The notes under the pieces are model-generated. The model searched no databases and had not been told where the DNA came from. It worked only from the letters and a program-made list of their open reading frames with translations. A program made the translations under genes and the position numbers. A DNA stretch of 64,000 bases, taken from an uncultured Clostridia bacterium. Lineage in GTDB: Bacteria; Bacillota; Clostridia; TANB77; CAG-508. Location of the stretch: positions 30,067 through 94,066 of the forward strand of contig CAKPLQ010000001.1 in NCBI GenBank assembly GCA_934167685.1, written 5' to 3'. Position 1 is the first letter of the stretch, and each line of letters opens with the position of its first letter. This document shows, one piece after another, positions 27,114 through 36,220 of this stretch.

Positions 27114-27479
27114 TTATTTAGAGCTATTGTTTTTGGCCTGTTCACAATGAAACAGCAAAAAATTCCAAACTATCTTATAGAACCGCATAAACTTCATGCA
27201 GTGTGGAACCTCATCACCGAAACTCTGATATTCAAAAAATGGAATATCCTGAGTTTGGATAATGTCATTGTTTACGGTTATGCTTTCCATGTTAGGAAGC
27301 AACTCGCATAACCTAGTTGCATTTTCATTGCAACCTGGATACCAACTAACCATATGTTCCATCTGATTGATGAAAGAGGCTCTATCAATTGTTGTATGAT
27401 AAGTTTTCCCTTTCTCTACATAAGTTAAACTGATTGGTTCATTTTTGTTTAATATTGTTTTTTTAGCTACATCTCTCAT
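27114..27479 (-). CDS. Hypothetical protein, 121 residues
   Basis: I do not recognise this protein. It is soluble, begins MRDVAKKTILNKNEPISLTYVEKGKTYHTTID, and has scattered cysteines (in PGCNENATRLCELL, VPHCMKF and FHCEQ). It ends in a hydrophobic KIVWNFLLFHCEQ helix. The gene is real by several marks: a strong GGAGG site 9 bases before the ATG, an extended -10 promoter, and non-repetitive codon usage. Base composition is higher in GC than its neighbours (for example CCATGTTAGG and CAACCTGG stretches), which may mean recent acquisition. It stands alone on the minus strand between rqcH and glyQS, with a palindrome at its transcription start. Confidence 0.7.
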   Translation of the reverse strand: MRDVAKKTILNKNEPISLTYVEKGKTYHTTIDRASFINQMEHMVSWYPGCNENATRLCELLPNMESITVNNDIIQTQDIPFFEYQSFGDEVPHCMKFMRFYKIVWNFLLFHCEQAKNNSSK

Positions 27480-27522
27480 TATTTTGTCCTCCTGATTTTA
27501 TTAAAAAGTTTAAGAGTTGCAC

Positions 27523-27555
27523 TAACTCATTTGAGTTACAAATGTTATTATATCA
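27523..27555 (-). promoter_or_regulatory. Extended -10 promoter and 16-bp operator-like palindrome of the minus-strand gene
   Basis: Read on the minus strand, TGATATAAT (27547-27555) is an extended -10 element. Immediately downstream lies TAACTCA-TT-TGAGTTA (27523-27538 in plus coordinates), a perfect 7-bp inverted repeat that would cover the transcription start, as an operator would. No repressor gene is adjacent. Confidence 0.5.
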
Positions 27556-27594
27556 TATTTTTTAGAAAAATACTAGTTTTTTTAGAAAAATTAA

Positions 27595-27623
27595 TTGACA
27601 ACTAGAAAATAAAAGAATATAAT
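27595..27623 (+). promoter_or_regulatory. Consensus sigma-A promoter of the T-box/glyQS transcript
   Basis: A perfect TTGACA (27595-27600), 17-base spacer and perfect TATAAT (27618-27623). Transcription should begin near 27630, at the start of the T-box leader. Confidence 0.85.
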
Positions 27624-27629
27624 ATTGCC

Positions 27630-27861
27630 AATTAAAGAGTTACGGAGAAAAAGAAAAATTATGTGGAATTACAAATAGAGAGCTGATGATGGTGGAATAT
27701 CAGTAGTAAAGAAGCATAAGGGGAGCTTTGGAGTAATATAAATTAAGGTGCTTGATTGTTGTATTAGAAAAATCAAGAAATAGGGTGGAACCGCGGAAAT
27801 ATAGACTTTCGTCCCTAGCGCATGTATTTTTATATTTGTGCTAGGTGCGAAAGTTTTTTTG
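27630..27861 (+). promoter_or_regulatory. T-box riboswitch controlling glyQS
   Basis: The leader between the promoter and glyQS contains the near-invariant T-box sequence AGGGTGGAACCGCG (27782-27795). It is followed by a terminator whose stem pairs ACTTTCG...CCTAGC with GCTAGG...CGAAAGT (27804-27854) and ends in seven Ts. Uncharged tRNA-Gly would pair its NCCA end with the T-box bulge and stabilise the antiterminator. The upstream 150 bases hold the Stem I region. The Gly specifier codon could not be placed with certainty by eye; the amino acid follows from the downstream gene. Confidence 0.92.
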
Positions 27862-27910
27862 TATGCAAAAATTGAAATTGCCTAGCAAAAAAGATTAAGG
27901 AGGAATAAAA

Positions 27911-29293
27911 ATGGTAAAATCAATGGACACAATAGTAAACTTATGTAAAGCAAGAGGATACATTTATCCTGGTTCAGAAATTTATGGAGGACTTGCAAAC
28001 ACTTGGGATTATGGACCTTTAGGAGTAGAGTTGAAAAACAATGTAAAAAAATTATGGAGAAAAAAATTCATACAAGAAAGTAAATATAATGTAGGATTAG
28101 ATGCAGCAATATTAATGAACCCACAAACTTGGGTTGCATCTGGACATGTTGGAGGATTTTCAGACCCATTAATAGATTGCAAAGAATGTAAAACAAGACA
28201 TAGAGCAGACAAATTAATAGAAGAATGGGCACATGAGCAAGGAAAAGACATGATAGCAGATGGAATGTCAGACGAAGAAATGGTAAAATTCTTAGATGAC
28301 AACAACATCCCATGTCCAAGCTGTGGAAAGCACAATTTTACATCAATACGTAAATTCAACTTAATGTTTAAAACATTCCAAGGAGTTACAGAAGATGCAA
28401 AAGCAGAAATATATTTAAGACCGGAAACAGCACAAGGAATATTTGTAAACTTCAAAAATGTAATGAGAACAACAAGAAAAAAACTACCAATGGGAATAGC
28501 ACAAATAGGAAAAGCATTCAGAAACGAAATAACACCAGGAAACTTTACATTTAGAACAAGAGAATTTGAGCAGATGGAACTAGAATTTTTCTGCAAACCA
28601 GGAACAGACTTAGAATGGCATGAATACTGGAAGAAATTCTGTGAAGATTGGTTATTAGGATTAGGAATGAAAAAAGAAAATATTCGTTTAAGAGACCACA
28701 GTCCAGAAGAATTAGTATTTTACAGTAAAGCAACAACAGACATAGAATATGCATTTCCATTTGGATGGGGAGAATTATGGGGAATTGCAGACAGAACAGA
28801 CTATGACCTAACAAATCATATGAATATGTCAAAAGAAGACTTCACATATTTAGACCCAGAAACAAACGAAAGATATGTACCATACTGTATAGAGCCATCA
28901 CTTGGTGCTGACAGAGTAGCACTTGCATTTTTATGCAGCGCATATGATGAAGAAGAAATAGCAGAAGGAGACACAAGAACAGTATTACACTTACATCCAG
29001 CATTAGCACCATACAAAGTAGCAGTATTGCCATTATCAAAGAAATTATCAGAAAAAGCAGAAGAAGTATATACACAATTATCAAAGAAATTTATGTGTGA
29101 ATATGACGAAACAGGTTCAATAGGAAAACGTTATAGAAGAGAAGACGAAATAGGAACACCATACTGTGTAACAGTTGACTTTGACACATTAGAAGATAAT
29201 ACTGTAACAATAAGAGACAGAGATACAATGGAACAAATCAGAGTAAAAATTGACGAATTAGATGCTTGGATAAGTAACAAGGTAGAATTTTAA
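27911..29293 (+). CDS. glyQS: Glycine--tRNA ligase, dimeric eukaryote-like type
   Basis: Charges tRNA-Gly in the cytoplasm. The 460-residue class II synthetase is of the single-chain alpha2 type found in Bacillota. It opens [34 protein letters not shown], followed by [13 protein letters not shown] and motif 2 [25 protein letters not shown]. Motif 3 lies in [14 protein letters not shown] near residue 330. The C-terminal anticodon-binding domain starts about residue 360 ([13 protein letters not shown]). A Zn-type CKECKTRH...CPSCGKH pair is visible near residues 90-140. AAGGAGG precedes ATG 27911, and a T-box controls it. Confidence 0.97.
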   Translation: MVKSMDTIVNLCKARGYIYPGSEIYGGLANTWDYGPLGVELKNNVKKLWRKKFIQESKYNVGLDAAILMNPQTWVASGHVGGFSDPLIDCKECKTRHRADKLIEEWAHEQGKDMIADGMSDEEMVKFLDDNNIPCPSCGKHNFTSIRKFNLMFKTFQGVTEDAKAEIYLRPETAQGIFVNFKNVMRTTRKKLPMGIAQIGKAFRNEITPGNFTFRTREFEQMELEFFCKPGTDLEWHEYWKKFCEDWLLGLGMKKENIRLRDHSPEELVFYSKATTDIEYAFPFGWGELWGIADRTDYDLTNHMNMSKEDFTYLDPETNERYVPYCIEPSLGADRVALAFLCSAYDEEEIAEGDTRTVLHLHPALAPYKVAVLPLSKKLSEKAEEVYTQLSKKFMCEYDETGSIGKRYRREDEIGTPYCVTVDFDTLEDNTVTIRDRDTMEQIRVKIDELDAWISNKVEF

Positions 29294-29299
29294 TTTTTT

Positions 29300-29330
29300 T
29301 GCACGTTTGGGACCGGTTCTCATCGGTGCA
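29300..29330 (+). repeat. Single 31-bp palindromic element (copy 7)
   Basis: One forward copy with the invariant core, starting 7 bases after the glyQS stop and ending 22 bases before the start codon of the next gene. It is the only unpaired copy in the window. Confidence 0.95.
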
Positions 29331-29352
29331 TTTTTACGAAAGGAAAAGAAAA

Positions 29353-30057
29353 ATGGAGAATAAGCGAGTAATTATATCGATTTTGATAGTTTTATTTTTA
29401 ATTATTGGAATAGTGGTTGGAATGTATATGTTTAGTGGATTTAGTAAAGAGCAGACCAAGTTGTTGACTGATGAAACTAATAAGATTTTGCAATCAGATA
29501 TAGCAACTGAAAACATTGATTTGAATATTAAAACAAATAAAAACTACGCTGTAGTAGAAAAAGCGGTTAAAGAATATGTCTCTGAGTTAAAGAATATATA
29601 TGTAGAAATGGTTGAATTAAATACGGGAATAAATCCTAATAATATTTTTACAGCTCAAAACATGAGTAATAAAGATTTAAGCGAAATTGATGATATAATT
29701 AAAGATTATAAAGATAAAAGCCAAAATGCTATTGAAGACTTAGAGGAATTATTAACTGAAGAAAAAATTGCAGAAAACATTAATAAAAGAGAATTTTCGA
29801 ATAGAAAAGATTACTATATAGATTTATATAATACTATTATGACTAGCGATTCTATGAAAGAACAATATAATGCAATAGAAGAAAAAATTAAAGATGAAAA
29901 AAGCAAGTTGACTGATAAGGTTAACCAGATAAATAAAATAGCAGAGTTCTTGAAAAAGAATTCTGATGCATGGGAAATTAAAGAGGATAAAATACAGTTT
30001 ACTAATTTAAATAGAATGACGGAATATTATAGTCTATTAAACAAATTGATAGATTAG
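29353..30057 (+). CDS. Single-pass membrane protein of unknown function with extracellular helical domain
   Basis: A 234-residue protein I cannot assign. Residues 4-27 (RVIISILIVLFLIIGIVVGMYMF) form a transmembrane helix. The rest is polar, mostly helical and Lys/Glu/Asn-rich, with heptad-like stretches (SEIDDIIKDYKDKSQNAIEDLEELLTEE and later EEKIKDEKSKLTDKVNQINKIAEFL), so a helical bundle outside the membrane is likely. The frame is open from 29299, but that start lies in the palindromic repeat. AGGAAAAG before ATG 29353 fixes the start. It sits between glyQS and glmM, probably transcribed with glmM, which lies 27 bases downstream. Confidence 0.6.
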   Translation: MENKRVIISILIVLFLIIGIVVGMYMFSGFSKEQTKLLTDETNKILQSDIATENIDLNIKTNKNYAVVEKAVKEYVSELKNIYVEMVELNTGINPNNIFTAQNMSNKDLSEIDDIIKDYKDKSQNAIEDLEELLTEEKIAENINKREFSNRKDYYIDLYNTIMTSDSMKEQYNAIEEKIKDEKSKLTDKVNQINKIAEFLKKNSDAWEIKEDKIQFTNLNRMTEYYSLLNKLID

Positions 30058-30084
30058 TAGAAGTAGAAAGGATTGTGAGAAATA

Positions 30085-31443
30085 ATGAGAAAATACTTTG
30101 GAACAGATGGGATTCGTAGAATTGCTAATACAGAATTATCACCTGAGTTGGTATATAGAGTTGCAAAAGCAGGAGCATATGTGTTGTCAAAACATACTAA
30201 TAAAGCTCCAACGATATTGATAGGAAGAGATACACGTCTTTCTGGAACTTTGATAGAGAGTGCTATGGTTGCTGGTTTTTTGAGCTATGGTGCTAATGTA
30301 AAATTGTTGGAGGTTATTCCAACACCGGGAGTTGCTTATTTAACAAGAAAACTTCAAGCAGATGCAAGTGTTGTAATATCAGCATCTCATAATACATTTG
30401 AATTTAATGGAATAAAATATTTTAGCAATAAGGGAATGAAAATTCCTGATAGTATAGAAGAAGAAATTGAAGATGTTATGGACTCTGGCAAGCTAGATGA
30501 ACTAACTGCAGTAAGTGAAAAAATAGGCGTGTCTGAAATAAGAACTGATTTATTAGATGAATATGTATACTTTTTTAGAAAGAATTTTGATGATAATATT
30601 GCTAAGTTTAATAGACCAGATTTTAAAGTTGTAATTGATACTGCAAATGGTGCGACATATAAAGTGGCTGAAAAGGTATTTTCAATTCTTGGTATAAACC
30701 ATGTAATAATAAATAACCATCCTAATGGTATTAATATTAATGATGGATGTGGTTCAACACATCTTGAGATGTTAAAGGACTATGTTGTAAAAAACAAAAT
30801 GAGTCTTGGAATTGCTTATGATGGTGATGGAGATAGATGTTTGGCTGTTGATGAAAATGGTGAAGAAATTGATGGAGATAAATTGTTGGCTATTATTTCT
30901 AATTATTTAAAGAAACAAGGCAAACTTAATAAAGATACTATAGTTGCTACAGTTATGAGTAATTTAGGATTAAATAAATATGCTGAAAAAGAAGGATTGA
31001 ATTTTATTCAGACAAAAGTTGGAGATAGATATGTTTTAGAAGAAATGCTTAAAAATGGCTATAATCTAGGCGGGGAACAATCTGGACACGTAATATTATT
31101 GGATTATAATCCTACAGGAGATGGAATTTTGACTTCATTGATGCTTATTCAAGCTATATTAAAAAGTGGAAAAAAGGCTTCAGAATTAGGTGGAATGGTG
31201 CAAAAATATCCTCAGGTTTTAGTTAATGCAAAGGTAGATTCTGATAAAAAATATGCTTATAAAGATGATGCGGAAATTCAAAAAGCAATTGAGGAATTAG
31301 AAAAAGAATTTTCTGGAAATGGTAGAGTTTTGATTAGACCTTCTGGAACAGAGCCTCTTGTAAGAGTTATGATTGAAGGAAAAGATGAAAAAGTTATAGA
31401 ACAAAAAGCAAGAAAAATTGCAGATATGATAGAAAAACAGTAA
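30085..31443 (+). CDS. glmM: Phosphoglucosamine mutase
   Basis: Interconverts glucosamine-6-phosphate and glucosamine-1-phosphate, feeding UDP-GlcNAc for peptidoglycan. The 452-residue protein begins with YFGTDGIRRIAN. The phosphorylated serine is Ser101 in ISASHNT; the usual residue after HN is Pro, so Thr here is a mild oddity. The Mg site DGDGDR, the sugar-recognition GGEQSGH and the phosphate-binding RPSGTEPLVRVM all follow in order. AAAGGA precedes ATG 30085. A consensus promoter starts just after its stop for the next gene. Confidence 0.96.
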   Translation: MRKYFGTDGIRRIANTELSPELVYRVAKAGAYVLSKHTNKAPTILIGRDTRLSGTLIESAMVAGFLSYGANVKLLEVIPTPGVAYLTRKLQADASVVISASHNTFEFNGIKYFSNKGMKIPDSIEEEIEDVMDSGKLDELTAVSEKIGVSEIRTDLLDEYVYFFRKNFDDNIAKFNRPDFKVVIDTANGATYKVAEKVFSILGINHVIINNHPNGININDGCGSTHLEMLKDYVVKNKMSLGIAYDGDGDRCLAVDENGEEIDGDKLLAIISNYLKKQGKLNKDTIVATVMSNLGLNKYAEKEGLNFIQTKVGDRYVLEEMLKNGYNLGGEQSGHVILLDYNPTGDGILTSLMLIQAILKSGKKASELGGMVQKYPQVLVNAKVDSDKKYAYKDDAEIQKAIEELEKEFSGNGRVLIRPSGTEPLVRVMIEGKDEKVIEQKARKIADMIEKQ

Positions 31444-31453
31444 TTTACATAAC

Positions 31454-31482
31454 TTGACAAAATTGATAAATATTTGTATAAT
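31454..31482 (+). promoter_or_regulatory. Perfect consensus sigma-A promoter for the double-OB gene
   Basis: TTGACA (31454-31459), 17 bases, TATAAT (31477-31482). A leader of about 85 bases follows. It contains a small AACTAA/TTAGTT hairpin (31535-31552) and then ATTTTT, which may attenuate transcription just before the GGAGGAG ribosome binding site. Confidence 0.85.
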
Positions 31483-31572
31483 AAAATTATTGTTTAGTTA
31501 TATGGTTCAGAAATAATTTTAGAATCAATTAAACAACTAACATCTTTTAGTTATTTTTAACGGAGGAGAAAA

Positions 31573-32244
31573 ATGGAACAGTTGCTTAAGAAAAAAGAAG
31601 AAACCTATTGGAACAAAAATAATGTGAAACTTGTGGGAACAATAGAGGAAGATTTGGAATTCGATAATAGAGTTCAAAGAATCGATTTCTATATGACCAA
31701 AATAAAAGTTACACGGAAGAGTGGGAAAATTGACCATATACCACTTATGATTTCTGAAGAATTACTGAAAAATAGAAATATACAAAAAAGTGAATTAAAA
31801 GATAAGAAAGTGTGTATTTATGGGCAGTTTAGAACCTATGACAAAAATATTCCAGATGGGCAGTTTTTTGTAAAAATGTATGTGTTTGTAAATAAAATAC
31901 ATTTTTGTGATTTTGATATAATTGTAGATAACAATATAACTACAATTGATGGTTATATCTGCAAAAAGCCAATTTTTCGGATTACTTCTTTAAGTAAGTC
32001 TAAAATAACTCAGTTATTAATAGCTGTAAATAGGAAAAATGATTCAGTAGATTATGTTCCATGCATCGCATGGAGTAAGATTGCAGAACGATCTTCAAAA
32101 TTAAAGATAGGAACTCATGTTATTTGCAAAGGAAGATTACAGAGTAGAAAATATCCCAAGAAAAAGATGGATGAAGATGGAAATGTAATTGTAGAATGGA
32201 AGGAGACATATGAGATGTCGATTGTGAAAATTCATGAGGACTAG
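31573..32244 (+). CDS. Tandem OB-fold protein, single-stranded DNA-binding protein-like
   Basis: A 223-residue soluble protein that seems built from two OB-type domains. The first half (about 15-110) has VKLVGTIEEDLEFDNRVQRIDFYMTKIKVTR and KVCIYGQFRTYDKN. The second half (about 125-220) has TIDGYICKKPIFRIT, YVPCIAWSKIAERSSKLKIGTHVICKGRLQSRKY and ETYEMSIVKIHE, which resembles the SSB/PriB family. It lacks the acidic C-terminal tail of a canonical SSB, so it is not the housekeeping protein. Similar proteins are called PriB/SSB-like in Clostridia. It is monocistronic, with a consensus promoter and terminator. Nucleic acid binding is inferred from the fold. Confidence 0.65.
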   Translation: MEQLLKKKEETYWNKNNVKLVGTIEEDLEFDNRVQRIDFYMTKIKVTRKSGKIDHIPLMISEELLKNRNIQKSELKDKKVCIYGQFRTYDKNIPDGQFFVKMYVFVNKIHFCDFDIIVDNNITTIDGYICKKPIFRITSLSKSKITQLLIAVNRKNDSVDYVPCIAWSKIAERSSKLKIGTHVICKGRLQSRKYPKKKMDEDGNVIVEWKETYEMSIVKIHED

Positions 32245-32283
32245 GTAAGTGTAGAATTTTATAAAAAATAACTAAAAGGTGGG

Positions 32284-32318
32284 GAGGAACATGTGAAATG
32301 TTCCTCTTGCTTTTTTTT
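32284..32318 (+). terminator. Rho-independent terminator before ftsY
   Basis: GAGGAACAT (32284-32292) pairs with ATGTTCCTC (32298-32306) and is followed by TTGC and eight Ts. Confidence 0.85.
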
Positions 32319-32357
32319 ATAAAAGATGTTAAAATACCAACAGAAAGAAGGATGATT

Positions 32358-33263
32358 ATGGGATTTTTTGATAAATTAAAACAAGGATTAAATAAAACAA
32401 AAGAATCAATAAATGAAAAAATAAATGATGTATTTAGTAATTTCAGAAAAGTAGATGAAGACTTTTTAGAAGAACTAGAAGAAGCTTTGATAATGTCAGA
32501 CATAGGAATAGAAACATCAACAAAAATAATTTCTAATTTAAGAGAAAGAATGAAAAAAGAAAAAATAGAAGATGAAGAGCAAGTAAAAGAAGCATTAAGA
32601 GAAGAAATTGCGCAAATTTTAGAGATTTCAGATAATTCATTAAAATTAGAAACAAAACCATCAGTAATTCTAGTAATAGGAGTAAATGGAGTAGGAAAAA
32701 CAACATCAATAGGAAAAATGGCCGCAAGACTATCAAGAGATGGCAAAAAAGTAGTTGTTGCAGCAGCAGATACATTTAGAGCAGCTGCAGTAGAACAATT
32801 AGAAATTTGGGCTAAAAGAGCCGGAGCAGAAATTGTTAAAAGGGAAGAAGGAATAGACCCTGCATCAGTAGTATATGATGCTATAGCGAAAACTAGAGAA
32901 CTAGGGGCTGACATATTAATATGTGATACAGCAGGAAGATTGCATAACAAGAAATACTTAATGGACGAGTTAAATAAAATCCAAAAAGTAATAAATAAAG
33001 AAATGCCAGAAGCATCAAAAGAAGTATTATTAGTAATAGATGCAGGAACTGGACAAAATGCAATATCACAAGTAAAAGCATTTAAAGAACAAGCTGATAT
33101 TACAGGTATAGTATTGACAAAATTAGATGGAACTGCAAAAGGAGGAGCTGTAATAGGGATTGTAGAGGAAAACCAAATACCTGTTAAATTCATAGGAGTT
33201 GGGGAACAAATAGATGATATGGAGATTTTCAACTCAAAAGATTTTGCAAAGGCAATTATTTAG
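32358..33263 (+). CDS. ftsY: Signal recognition particle receptor FtsY
   Basis: The SRP receptor GTPase, which docks ribosome-SRP complexes at the membrane. The 301-residue protein lacks the long acidic A domain of proteobacteria. It begins with a short amphipathic GFFDKLKQGLNKTKES helix, then the N domain. The G domain has G1 GVNGVGKTTS (from residue 108), DTFRAAAVEQLEIWAKR, G3 DTAGRLHNK and G4 TKLDGTAKGG. AGAAGGA favours ATG 32358 over ATG 32352. The C-terminus EIFNSKDFAKAII is one helix shorter than usual. A palindromic repeat starts on the very next base after the stop codon. Confidence 0.96.
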   Translation: MGFFDKLKQGLNKTKESINEKINDVFSNFRKVDEDFLEELEEALIMSDIGIETSTKIISNLRERMKKEKIEDEEQVKEALREEIAQILEISDNSLKLETKPSVILVIGVNGVGKTTSIGKMAARLSRDGKKVVVAAADTFRAAAVEQLEIWAKRAGAEIVKREEGIDPASVVYDAIAKTRELGADILICDTAGRLHNKKYLMDELNKIQKVINKEMPEASKEVLLVIDAGTGQNAISQVKAFKEQADITGIVLTKLDGTAKGGAVIGIVEENQIPVKFIGVGEQIDDMEIFNSKDFAKAII

Positions 33264-33338
33264 TGCACCGATGGGACCGGTTCTTAACGGTGCAGTATAC
33301 ATAAAAATGCACCGCTAAGAACCGGTCCCATCGGTGCA
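33264..33338. repeat. Inverted pair of the 31-bp palindromic element (copies 8 and 9)
   Basis: Forward copy 33264-33294 and reverse copy 33308-33338 with a 13-base spacer. The pair fills nearly the whole gap between ftsY and the UPF0182 gene. It can fold into a 31-bp near-perfect hairpin. There is no T tract after it. Confidence 0.95.
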
Positions 33339-33363
33339 GATGTGCCAAAAAAAGGAGAAAATA

Positions 33364-36084
33364 ATGGATACAAACAAATTTAGAATTAGTAAAAAAATGA
33401 GAGCAATAATTGTAATAGTATTTATTGCAATATATGCACTAGGTACATATATATCTTTAAGAGGACAATATTTAGAATATGTAGAATTGGGAGAACAGTA
33501 TGTTCAAAAATTTTTTACAGACATAAAATATAAATATTCTATTATGGGAATAAGTTTTATATTATTAAGTATAATTTTCTATTTTACTAATAGAGGTATC
33601 AAAAAAGGGCTTAAACCATTTTTTGAACAAGAAAAAAGAGAAGTGCCAAAACTTCCTAATAAGTCAATAACACTTATAATTGCTGCAATTGCAAGTGTCA
33701 TTATATCAAATCATTTGTTAGATAAAGTTTTGTTATTTGTAAGCAATGCATCTTTTGGAAAAACTGATATAATATTTAATTTAGATATTTCATATTATAT
33801 GTTTATTAAGCCATTAGTTGAAACACTAATAAATTATTTTGTTACTTTAATGATTGCCGCAAGTGCTTATATGGCAGGATATTATATAATAATATTTAAT
33901 TTATATTTTAAAGCTGTTGATAGAGAGTTGCTAGCCAAAAGTAAACTTATCAAAAAATTATTAAGAAATGCTATTATTTTAGCTATAGGTGTTGGAGTGC
34001 AAACTGCTTTAAATACACAAAATATAGTAACAGGAAAGTTCTTGACACTAAGTAATGAAACTGAATTGACTGGAGCTGGAATTGTAGAATCAACTATTCA
34101 ATTATATGGATATTTAATACTGGCTGTAGTTATTGTGATTTCCGTAATATTAGCTGTTAAGTATTTTGTGCAAAAGAAAAATAAAAAGATTGTATATCCA
34201 GTTGTGGCAATTCCTATATATTTAGTTGTTTTATTTTTAGTGATGGTTGGGTATGATTTGATATTTGTTAAATCAAATGAATTTGATAAAGAGCGTAAAT
34301 TTATATCAGAAAACATCAAGTCTACGCAGGAGGCTTATAATATAAATGCAGAAGAGACAAGTGCAGACTATACTGGAACAATAAAAGAAAATGAAGTTGA
34401 TGAGAATACTGATGTTATCAATAATATAACAATTGTAAACAAAGATTTAGTTCAAAAAAGTTTGAAAGATACACAAACAGAGACAGGATATTATACTTAT
34501 AATAATGTATCTTTGGCTCAATATGAAATTGAAGGGAAGAAGCAATTGGTATATGTTGCACCAAGAGAAGCAGAAAATAATACAATATCATATAATAACA
34601 AGACTTATGAATATACTCATGGAATGGGACAAATTGTAGCTTCTGCAACATCTGTAACAGAGGATGGAAATGTTGAATATTTACAAAAAGATATTGGTGG
34701 AGCTGATAATATTTATCAGATAACTCAACCTAGAATATATTATGGTGTTGAAACAAATAGTGTTGCAGTAACAAACACTAAAAATAAATCAGAATATGAT
34801 TATACAGATAATAGCGGAATAGAACATGTAAATAATTATGATGGAAATTCTGGTATTCAAGTAGGATTTTTCGATAGACTAATTTTAGCTATAAAAAATA
34901 AAGATATTAGACTTGCAATGGCAACATCAGTTTCTGAAGAAAGTAAAATTTTGACAAATAGAAATATAATCAAAAGAGCCAAAGCAGTATTGCCAAACTT
35001 AATATATGATGAAAATCCGTATACTGTAATAAATGATGGTCAAATATATTGGGTGCTAGATGCTTATACAATATCTGATAAATATCCATATTCAACATAC
35101 ACAGAAATTGAATATGATGGAGCAAAACGTAGTATAAATTATATAAGAAATTCAGTAAAAGTTATTATAAATGCATACAATGGAGAAATGACATTTTATA
35201 TAACAGATAGAAATGACCCTGTAATAATGGCATATTATAAATTGTATCCAACAATATTTGCTGATTATGCAGGAAAAGAAATTCCAGAAGGAATAAAAGA
35301 ACAATTAAAATATCCTAAATTTTTATATGAAATTCAGTCAGAAATGCTTATGGTATACCATAATGTAAAAGAAGATGTATTATATAGAAATAGTGACATT
35401 TGGGCGTTACCTAAATATGGAACTGCAACGTCAAAAACTAAAACAGCAACATTGAACCCATATTATGCCATGGTAAAAAATCCTAATAGCGATAAAGCAG
35501 AATTTGGTTTAGTGCAAATGTATACACAAGATACAAAATCAAATATTATTTCTTATCTTGTTGGAACATGCAATGGAACAGAATGTAAGCTAAAAATTTA
35601 TAAATATCCAACAGATAGTAATATTTTAGGGCCAACTCAATTAGATAATCAAATAGAACAAGATGAGACTATTTCTGCAGAATTATCTGCAATAAATGTT
35701 ACAGGAAGTAAGATTTCGAAAGATATGAAAATAATACCTATAAATAATACTGTTCTGTATGTAGAGACAATTTATCAAACAATGGCAAATGAACCAAATC
35801 AACCAACAACTTTGAAAAAGGTTATTGTTGCATCTGGAACCAAAGTTGCAATAGGAGATACTTTAAGTGAAGCTATTGCAAATTTATTATCACAATCAGC
35901 AGTAAGTATTGATGTAAATAATACTGAAGATATTGATGGGATGATACAGGCGATAATAGATGCTAACAAAAATTTAACTGAATCTAATGATAGAAATGAC
36001 TGGGAAATGATGGGCTCAGATTTGAAAAAATTGCAAGAGTTAATTGAGTCTTTAGATAAGATGGTAAAAGAAGAAAATAAATAA
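33364..36084 (+). CDS. UPF0182 family membrane protein
   Basis: A 906-residue member of the UPF0182 (COG1615) family, widespread in Bacillota and Actinobacteria with no firm function. The first 310 residues hold seven transmembrane helices. A large extracellular part follows with family-typical segments LPNLIYDENPYTVINDGQIYWVLDAYTISD and YIRNSVKVIINAYNGEMTFYITDRNDPVI. The last 70 residues are acidic and helical. The family is annotated as COG1615, and the conserved block near residue 540-640 is diagnostic. An AAAGGAG site precedes ATG 33364; an in-frame start at 33334 lies in the palindromic repeat. A terminator follows. Confidence 0.88.
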   Translation: MDTNKFRISKKMRAIIVIVFIAIYALGTYISLRGQYLEYVELGEQYVQKFFTDIKYKYSIMGISFILLSIIFYFTNRGIKKGLKPFFEQEKREVPKLPNKSITLIIAAIASVIISNHLLDKVLLFVSNASFGKTDIIFNLDISYYMFIKPLVETLINYFVTLMIAASAYMAGYYIIIFNLYFKAVDRELLAKSKLIKKLLRNAIILAIGVGVQTALNTQNIVTGKFLTLSNETELTGAGIVESTIQLYGYLILAVVIVISVILAVKYFVQKKNKKIVYPVVAIPIYLVVLFLVMVGYDLIFVKSNEFDKERKFISENIKSTQEAYNINAEETSADYTGTIKENEVDENTDVINNITIVNKDLVQKSLKDTQTETGYYTYNNVSLAQYEIEGKKQLVYVAPREAENNTISYNNKTYEYTHGMGQIVASATSVTEDGNVEYLQKDIGGADNIYQITQPRIYYGVETNSVAVTNTKNKSEYDYTDNSGIEHVNNYDGNSGIQVGFFDRLILAIKNKDIRLAMATSVSEESKILTNRNIIKRAKAVLPNLIYDENPYTVINDGQIYWVLDAYTISDKYPYSTYTEIEYDGAKRSINYIRNSVKVIINAYNGEMTFYITDRNDPVIMAYYKLYPTIFADYAGKEIPEGIKEQLKYPKFLYEIQSEMLMVYHNVKEDVLYRNSDIWALPKYGTATSKTKTATLNPYYAMVKNPNSDKAEFGLVQMYTQDTKSNIISYLVGTCNGTECKLKIYKYPTDSNILGPTQLDNQIEQDETISAELSAINVTGSKISKDMKIIPINNTVLYVETIYQTMANEPNQPTTLKKVIVASGTKVAIGDTLSEAIANLLSQSAVSIDVNNTEDIDGMIQAIIDANKNLTESNDRNDWEMMGSDLKKLQELIESLDKMVKEENK

Positions 36085-36094
36085 ATTTATGAAT

Positions 36095-36126
36095 AACAGA
36101 GTGGTTGCAAAATCCCTCTGTTTTTT
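36095..36126 (+). terminator. Rho-independent terminator after the UPF0182 gene
   Basis: AACAGAG (36095-36101) pairs with CTCTGTT (36116-36122), with extra G-C pairs inside the loop and a run of six Ts. Confidence 0.75.
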
Positions 36127-36138
36127 CATGGAAAACCC

Positions 36139-36167
36139 TTGTAAAAATAATATAATTAGTGTAAAAT
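36139..36167 (+). promoter_or_regulatory. Promoter candidate for the FemAB-like gene and alr
   Basis: TTGTAA (36139-36144), 17-base spacer, TAAAAT (36162-36167), placed 54 bases before the FemAB-like start codon. Confidence 0.5.
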
Positions 36168-36220
36168 AAAGTCAAAATGTAAATAATAAAAAAGAAGCAG
36201 AAAGAAATGAGGTAAAACAA

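Noticed and set aside
28009..28596. Open frame of 195 codons antisense to glyQS
   Set aside because: Shadow of a conserved gene; composition and lack of a ribosome binding site argue against coding.
32120..33232. A 370-codon open frame antisense to ftsY
   Set aside because: It is fully antisense to a well-conserved gene, has Ser/Ile/Leu-rich low-complexity translation and no ribosome binding site. It is a by-product of codon bias in ftsY.
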